From: CAZCRE01 sp964501075
GTDB lineage: Archaea > Thermoproteota > Bathyarchaeia > Bathyarchaeales > Bathycorpusculaceae
DNA length: 9,883 nucleotides
Reading direction: 5' to 3'
Assembly: GCA_964501075.1 (NCBI GenBank)
Contig: CAZCRE010000047.1
Location: forward strand, 1 to 9,883
Every line of letters begins with the position of its first letter. Within the stretch, counting starts at the first letter, position 1. A program made the position numbers and the translations under genes. Shown here in pieces: positions 6,508 through 9,883 of this stretch. The notes under the pieces are model-generated. The model worked only from the letters and a program-made list of their open reading frames with translations. It was not told where the DNA came from and did no database searches.

Positions 6508-7797
6508 TTATTCAACTATTTCGGCTTCTAGATAAGTCGGGTGGGGTTTAACGACTCGAACAAACAGTTTTCTCCCATGCAACTTACTCGTGCTTTTTAC
6601 TGCAATTGGCTTGTACGCAAAATTACGCCCGACCCAAGAATTAGCAACCTTGCCGACTTCGTCGACAAGAATTTCACCACTCCAGCTAACCCAACGTTGA
6701 TTCCTTTCTGAAGCCACCTTCTTGGCAGCATTCGCTGCAAGGCTGCTTCTCCGTCTAATCTCAGCCAAAGGGATCGTACTTTCTTTCATTTTGGCAGCCA
6801 GCGTGTTCGGTCTTGCAAAGAACTTTGAAACATTAACTATGTCAGGTTTGACTTCTTCAATAAGTCTTAAAGTATCCTCAAAAGCATCCTCGCTTTCCCC
6901 GGGGAAACCACAGATGACATCCGTTGAAACAGTGATTTCTGGAAGAGATTCCCTGAAAGCAGCTACTATTCGCTTGAAATCATCTACCGAATACGAGCGT
7001 CGCATGAGCTTGAGTGTTTTGTTGTTGCCGCTTTGTACAGGTAGATGGATGAACTTGAAGACGTGATCATCGAGAAAGATTTCTACTAGTTCTTCTAAAA
7101 TATCGTTGGCCATGTTGGGAGTCATCATACCCACGCGAATCCAGAACTCTCCTTCAACGTGGCATAAAGCTCTGAGTAGTTCAGCTAGATTCGTGCCCAA
7201 GTCTCTTCCATAACTAGCTGTGTCCTGCGCGGTGATCCAAAGCTCTCTTGCGCATAACACCATATCGTTTTTTGCTCTTTCAACGATATCTTCAATCCTG
7301 TGGCTTCTCAAGCTTCCTCTCGCTAGGGTCACGCAGCAATAAGCACATGAGCCTAGGCATCCATAGCTTACAGGTATTATGCTTATCACAGGGTTAAGCT
7401 GCGCATGAGGAAGACTGAGACGCGGCATCGCTTCTGTTGCGTTTTCCAGAGCAGTGACTTTCTCACCGCCTAGAACGCGCTTTGAAACTTCAAGAATCAT
7501 ATCGCCTGCGGCTGGACCCACAACTCCATCGAAGTGTGTTTCTCTTCTTAGTCTTTCGAAATTGATTAGCGGCAAACAACCTGCAACGATCAGTTTCTTG
7601 GTTGTGGGCGTACGCTTTAGGAGGTTAATCATTCGGTTTTCTGTTGGTCCTTTGACTGCGCATGTATTGTAGATTATCATGTCTGCTTCTGACGCGGAAT
7701 CTGTCATGTGGTAACCTGCTTTTTTCAGGAGACCCATTAGGGCTTCTCCGTCGGCCAGATTTGTTGAGCAACCGAAGCTTCTGACGTAGACTCGCAT
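6508..7797 (-). CDS. tRNA t6A37 methylthiotransferase (CDKAL1/e-MtaB-type radical SAM MTTase)
   Basis: Converts N6-threonylcarbamoyladenosine at position 37 of ANN-decoding tRNAs to its 2-methylthio form, using two iron-sulfur clusters. The start chosen is ATG 7797 (429 residues), because the protein then begins MRVYVRSFGC as in the family; the frame is open 16 codons further, but those residues look non-coding. The N-terminal UPF0004 domain supplies Cys10, Cys46 and Cys74 for the auxiliary cluster. The radical-SAM motif CxxxCxxC is Cys147, Cys151 and Cys154 (GCLGSCAYC), with an extra Cys155. Later family motifs include DVICGFPGE and VSKFFARPNT. The last 60 residues match a TRAM RNA-binding domain. 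The archaeal/eukaryal CDKAL1-like subfamily fits best; bacterial MiaB or RimO is less likely. It is divergent from the RHH-ftsZ operon and leads the elongation-factor-like gene. Confidence 0.95.
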   Translation of the reverse strand: MRVYVRSFGCSTNLADGEALMGLLKKAGYHMTDSASEADMIIYNTCAVKGPTENRMINLLKRTPTTKKLIVAGCLPLINFERLRRETHFDGVVGPAAGDMILEVSKRVLGGEKVTALENATEAMPRLSLPHAQLNPVISIIPVSYGCLGSCAYCCVTLARGSLRSHRIEDIVERAKNDMVLCARELWITAQDTASYGRDLGTNLAELLRALCHVEGEFWIRVGMMTPNMANDILEELVEIFLDDHVFKFIHLPVQSGNNKTLKLMRRSYSVDDFKRIVAAFRESLPEITVSTDVICGFPGESEDAFEDTLRLIEEVKPDIVNVSKFFARPNTLAAKMKESTIPLAEIRRRSSLAANAAKKVASERNQRWVSWSGEILVDEVGKVANSWVGRNFAYKPIAVKSTSKLHGRKLFVRVVKPHPTYLEAEIVE

Positions 7798-7914
7798 AAT
7801 ACTCCATCGCAGTACGTTGAATGATTGAATAAGGAATAAAAACATAAGGGTTTCTTGGACAGGAATTTACAGAAATCTGAAATAGAGTTTACACAAGACT
7901 TAAAAAGGCTGGTT

Positions 7915-7944
7915 CAAACATGTTTGTATCATATTTGTAGCATA
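7915..7944 (+). promoter_or_regulatory. candidate operator: 12-bp palindrome plus 11-bp tandem repeat
   Basis: A perfect palindrome, CAAACATGTTTG, spans 7915-7926. Overlapping its right half begins a head-to-tail pair, TTTGTATCATA (7923-7933) and TTTGTAGCATA (7934-7944), with one mismatch and a period of one helical turn. RHH dimers bind short symmetric or tandem sites, and an RHH gene starts 60 bases downstream, so autoregulation is a reasonable inference. It is unproven. Confidence 0.4.
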
Positions 7945-7951
7945 TTATACA

Positions 7952-7998
7952 GAGATATAACTTTGGCCTGGTTTTCTGTGCTATTACCAAGAGGGAGA
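7952..7998 (+). promoter_or_regulatory. putative TATA box and SD of the RHH-ftsZ operon
   Basis: GATATAAC (7954-7961) lies about 45 bases before the ATG at 8005. GAGGGAG (7991-7997) is a good Shine-Dalgarno sequence seven bases from the ATG. Transcription starting near 7982 would fit both. TATTATA (7943-7949) and TTAAAAAGG (about 7900) are alternative TATA elements. Confidence 0.35.
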
Positions 7999-8004
7999 AA
8001 CGAA

Positions 8005-8160
8005 ATGAAGTTGATTACACTGTATCTTCCTGAGACTTACATAAAGCTGTTGGATCAGCTTGTGGACGAGAAGTTCTATCCTAATCGGGCTGAAGTCATC
8101 CGCGTAGCAATCCGTGATCTGATCAATGAAGAGGTCTGGAGGAGGAAGAACGTTGACTAA
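8005..8160 (+). CDS. ribbon-helix-helix (CopG/MetJ-Arc) transcription regulator, CdrS-like
   Basis: A 51-residue RHH protein. Residues 2-8 (KLITLYL) are the DNA-contacting beta strand. Residues 10-22 form helix A, the turn FYPNRAEVIR (24-33) is the family hallmark, and helix B runs through AIRDLINEEVW. RHH proteins act as dimers that insert a two-stranded sheet in the major groove. The start is ATG 8005, with GAGGGAG seven bases upstream. The frame stays open to 7855, but that part covers the probable promoter and has no RHH homology. The gene overlaps ftsZ by eight bases. This size and position match CdrS, the short RHH regulator co-transcribed with ftsZ2 in haloarchaea and known to control cell-division genes. 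Orthology is inferred from context and size, not shown. Confidence 0.85.
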   Translation: MKLITLYLPETYIKLLDQLVDEKFYPNRAEVIRVAIRDLINEEVWRRKNVD

Positions 8161-9268
8161 ATTACATACGCCAGAGCACACTCTTAGGTACACTTGGCAC
8201 AACACTCTTAATGGCGAAGTCAAGCAGCCGAGTTGTTGCCGCATAATGGTAGTCGGCATAGGAGGATCAGGCAACAATACTGTGAGTCACTTGGCGGAGA
8301 CAAGCGCTGTTAATGCAGAATACGTGGCGATTAACACTGATGCAGTTCATTTGAATGCTTCGAAGGCAAATCAAAAGATCTTGATAGGTGAGAAACTCGC
8401 TAAGGGTCTTGGTGTGGGTGGCGACCCGAAGCTTGGGAGAGCCGCGATTGAGGAGTCAAGGCAGCGTGTTGAGGATCTGCTTTCTGGTGTGGGCATTGTA
8501 TTCGTAACGGCTGGATTGGGTGGAGGAACAGGGACAGGTGGAGCACCTGTTATTGCGGAGATCGCAAGGCGGAAGGGTGCCATAACGGTCGGTGTGGTTA
8601 CTACTCCGTTCCGGATTGAGAAAGGAAGGATTGAGTATGCTACGGCCGCGTTGGCAGAGATGCGCAGGCAGTGTGACACGGTAGTGGTTATTGACAATAA
8701 TAAACTCATGCAACTGGTTCCTCAGCTGCCTATCAGCGAGGCTTTTCGAATGGCTGACCAAGTTTTGGCAAACATGATAAAAGGCATCGTGGAAACGATT
8801 TCCTCGCCTAGCCTAATTAACCTTGATTTTGCCGACTTCAGAACCATAGTGAAACGCGGTGGCTTGGCCATTGTAGGTGTGGGTGAATCAGATGCGCCTA
8901 ATCGTGCAGAGGAGGCCGTGCGAAATGCACTTACAAGTCCCTTACTGGACATCGACTATGCTGGGGCTACGGGGGCTTTGATTCATGTTACGGGTGACAA
9001 CCAAATGACGATCGAAGAGGCAAACAGGGTGGGTGAAATCGTCACGGAAATGATGGATAACAATGCCTTGGTCATCTGGGGAGCAAGGGTGAACCCCGAG
9101 CAAAGCGGCAAACTGAAAGTCACATTAGTCATGACTGGATTGAATGCTCTGCGTGCCATCAATGGGCTTGGAACGATCGCGCCGCAACTCTTCAACATGG
9201 AGCCGCACTCTGAACCAGAAAAACAACTGGACCTGGAGCTTGATCTCTACCAGCTGGAAGACTCCTAG
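8153..9268 (+). CDS. ftsZ: cell division protein FtsZ
   Basis: A tubulin-like GTPase that polymerises into the division ring. Start is taken as TTG 8153 (371 residues): GGAGGAGG at 8138-8145 sits seven bases upstream, whereas ATG 8126 has no such site and would overlap the RHH gene by 35 bases. The N-terminal nucleotide-binding strand has GIGGSGNNTV (35-44), the tubulin signature GGGTGTGG is at 123-130, and TPFRIEKGRI (151-160) follows. The catalytic T7 loop NLDFAD (223-228) carries the acidic residues needed for GTP hydrolysis, so the protein should be an active FtsZ, not a CetZ. The tail after about residue 345 is short and acidic and ends LDLELDLYQLEDS, possibly the peptide that binds the membrane anchor. 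Whether it is FtsZ1- or FtsZ2-type cannot be decided here. Confidence 0.97.
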   Translation: MTKLHTPEHTLRYTWHNTLNGEVKQPSCCRIMVVGIGGSGNNTVSHLAETSAVNAEYVAINTDAVHLNASKANQKILIGEKLAKGLGVGGDPKLGRAAIEESRQRVEDLLSGVGIVFVTAGLGGGTGTGGAPVIAEIARRKGAITVGVVTTPFRIEKGRIEYATAALAEMRRQCDTVVVIDNNKLMQLVPQLPISEAFRMADQVLANMIKGIVETISSPSLINLDFADFRTIVKRGGLAIVGVGESDAPNRAEEAVRNALTSPLLDIDYAGATGALIHVTGDNQMTIEEANRVGEIVTEMMDNNALVIWGARVNPEQSGKLKVTLVMTGLNALRAINGLGTIAPQLFNMEPHSEPEKQLDLELDLYQLEDS

Positions 9269-9273
9269 TCGCC

Positions 9274-9283
9274 TTCCTTTTTT
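9274..9283 (+). terminator. T-rich terminator after ftsZ
   Basis: A pyrimidine tract ending in six T (9278-9283) lies six to fifteen bases after the ftsZ stop and just before the end of the convergent gene. Archaeal RNA polymerase terminates at such tracts without a hairpin. The 16-base convergent gap leaves no room for other elements. Confidence 0.4.
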
Positions 9284-9284
9284 G

Positions 9285-9883
9285 TTATCGCTCGATACTT
9301 CTCTTAAGAGTTGCAAGTTCCTTTTTCAATTTCACTTTTATCGGTATTGCTCTGCCGAACGGTTGGCATGATCCTTTATGAATCGACCTCGCAACTTCGT
9401 CAACATTTGAACTGGCATCCACAAGCGTGTATGCATAGCCTATTTCAGGAGGATAATGAGCGTCGGAGCCTGCAACTCGCGGAATCCCTAGACGCGAAGC
9501 GATTTTCTGGGCATTCTTGACCGAGTAATTGAATGGGAAGGATGAAGCGTTAATCACTTCAACTGCGTCGAATCTTGAACTCACGTGCTTTCGTAAGCTG
9601 CCCTTGAAGAAGGTTACTGGGTGACAGGCTACTGCAATGCCGCCTGCTCTGTGAATCCTGTCCACAGTTTCGTCAGCGTCTAATCCTTTGGGAATTACTT
9701 CTTGGACGTTGAGCGCTACGATGTGTCCGTTTGAGCTTGAAATCTCCATTCCTGGAACGATGAAGAAGTCTGTTTCCCTTGCTATCTTCAGTGCGCCGTC
9801 GAGTCGATCGTGGTCTGTTACAGCTACGCCATCGAGTCCGGCTTTTTTGGCGTAGACGACTAGTTCTTCAGGTGTTATGAGAG
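9285..9883 (-). CDS. PHP-domain metal-dependent phosphoesterase, 5' end outside window
   Basis: About 198 C-terminal residues are visible; the first full codon is at 9881. The frame continues upstream of ATG 9749, because TDHD (visible residues 22-25) and PGMEIS (43-48) are classic PHP motifs on either side of that point. Further metal-site motifs are CHPV (His87) and GSDAH (138-142). The N-terminal HxHTxxS motif must lie beyond the window. PHP proteins bind a multinuclear metal centre and hydrolyse phosphoesters such as histidinol phosphate, nucleotides or DNA 3' ends. This short stand-alone type resembles TrpH/YciV-like or archaeal 'PHP domain-containing' proteins, and the substrate is unknown. 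Lys/Arg-rich residues end the chain. The gene converges on ftsZ with a 16-base gap. Confidence 0.92.
   Translation of the reverse strand, partial: LITPEELVVYAKKAGLDGVAVTDHDRLDGALKIARETDFFIVPGMEISSSNGHIVALNVQEVIPKGLDADETVDRIHRAGGIAVACHPVTFFKGSLRKHVSSRFDAVEVINASSFPFNYSVKNAQKIASRLGIPRVAGSDAHYPPEIGYAYTLVDASSNVDEVARSIHKGSCQPFGRAIPIKVKLKKELATLKRSIER

Noticed and set aside
6459..6515. Longer start of the elongation-factor-like protein at 6515
   Set aside because: ATG 6458 has GGAGG at ideal spacing, the extra 19 residues do not fit the barrel, and the longer form would overlap the methylthiotransferase gene.
7798..7845. Start of the methylthiotransferase at 7845
   Set aside because: The added 16 residues are hydrophobic and unlike the family, whose conserved N-terminus begins right at ATG 7797.
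7855..8004. 50-residue N-terminal extension of the RHH protein
   Set aside because: The part contains the likely promoter and repeats, has no RHH-like sequence, and ATG 8005 has a strong SD.
1..9883. CRISPR arrays, insertion sequences, tRNA or rRNA genes
   Set aside because: No regularly spaced repeats, terminal inverted repeats, transposase motifs or tRNA-like cloverleaf sequences were noticed on either strand.

Overview
The window is archaeal chromosomal DNA of moderate GC. The evidence is an archaeal-type FtsZ preceded by a ribbon-helix-helix (RHH) gene, a CDKAL1/e-MtaB-type tRNA methylthiotransferase with a TRAM-like tail, a separately encoded B12-dependent acyl-CoA mutase, TATA-like boxes close upstream of starts, strong GGAGG Shine-Dalgarno (SD) sites and several GTG/TTG starts. 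A lineage such as Bathyarchaeia or another TACK or Asgard group is a guess; the sequence alone does not settle it.

Layout. Bases 1-1200 are poor in convincing genes. They hold a 5'-truncated, stop-interrupted remnant on the minus strand (119-430), frameshifted protein-like stretches on the plus strand (about 488-803) and one doubtful ORF (853-1197). A small membrane protein (1219-1539, -) and an unrecognised 228-residue protein (1669-2355, +) are divergently arranged. Bases 6022-2405 (-) form one tight operon: mutase large subunit, B12-binding small subunit, MeaB-type GTPase chaperone, and CobA/CobO-type cobalamin adenosyltransferase. Bases 7797-6198 (-) encode the tRNA methylthiotransferase and a tiny EF-Tu-domain-II-like protein. 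Divergent from these, 8005-9268 (+) encodes a 51-residue RHH protein (CdrS-like) overlapping ftsZ. The window ends in a convergent, 5'-incomplete PHP-domain phosphoesterase gene (9285-9883, -).

How the genes work together. The mutase operon looks self-sufficient: the adenosyltransferase makes adenosylcobalamin, the GTPase gates its loading and protects the holoenzyme, and the two mutase chains carry out the carbon-skeleton rearrangement. The key observation is that the large subunit has Phe89 and Gln207 where methylmalonyl-CoA mutase has Tyr89 and Arg207. This pair is the isobutyryl-CoA mutase signature, so the expected 'methylmalonyl-CoA mutase' label may be wrong. The RHH-ftsZ pair resembles the cdrS-ftsZ2 unit of haloarchaea. 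Upstream of it lie a perfect 12-bp palindrome and an 11-bp tandem repeat that could be the operator.
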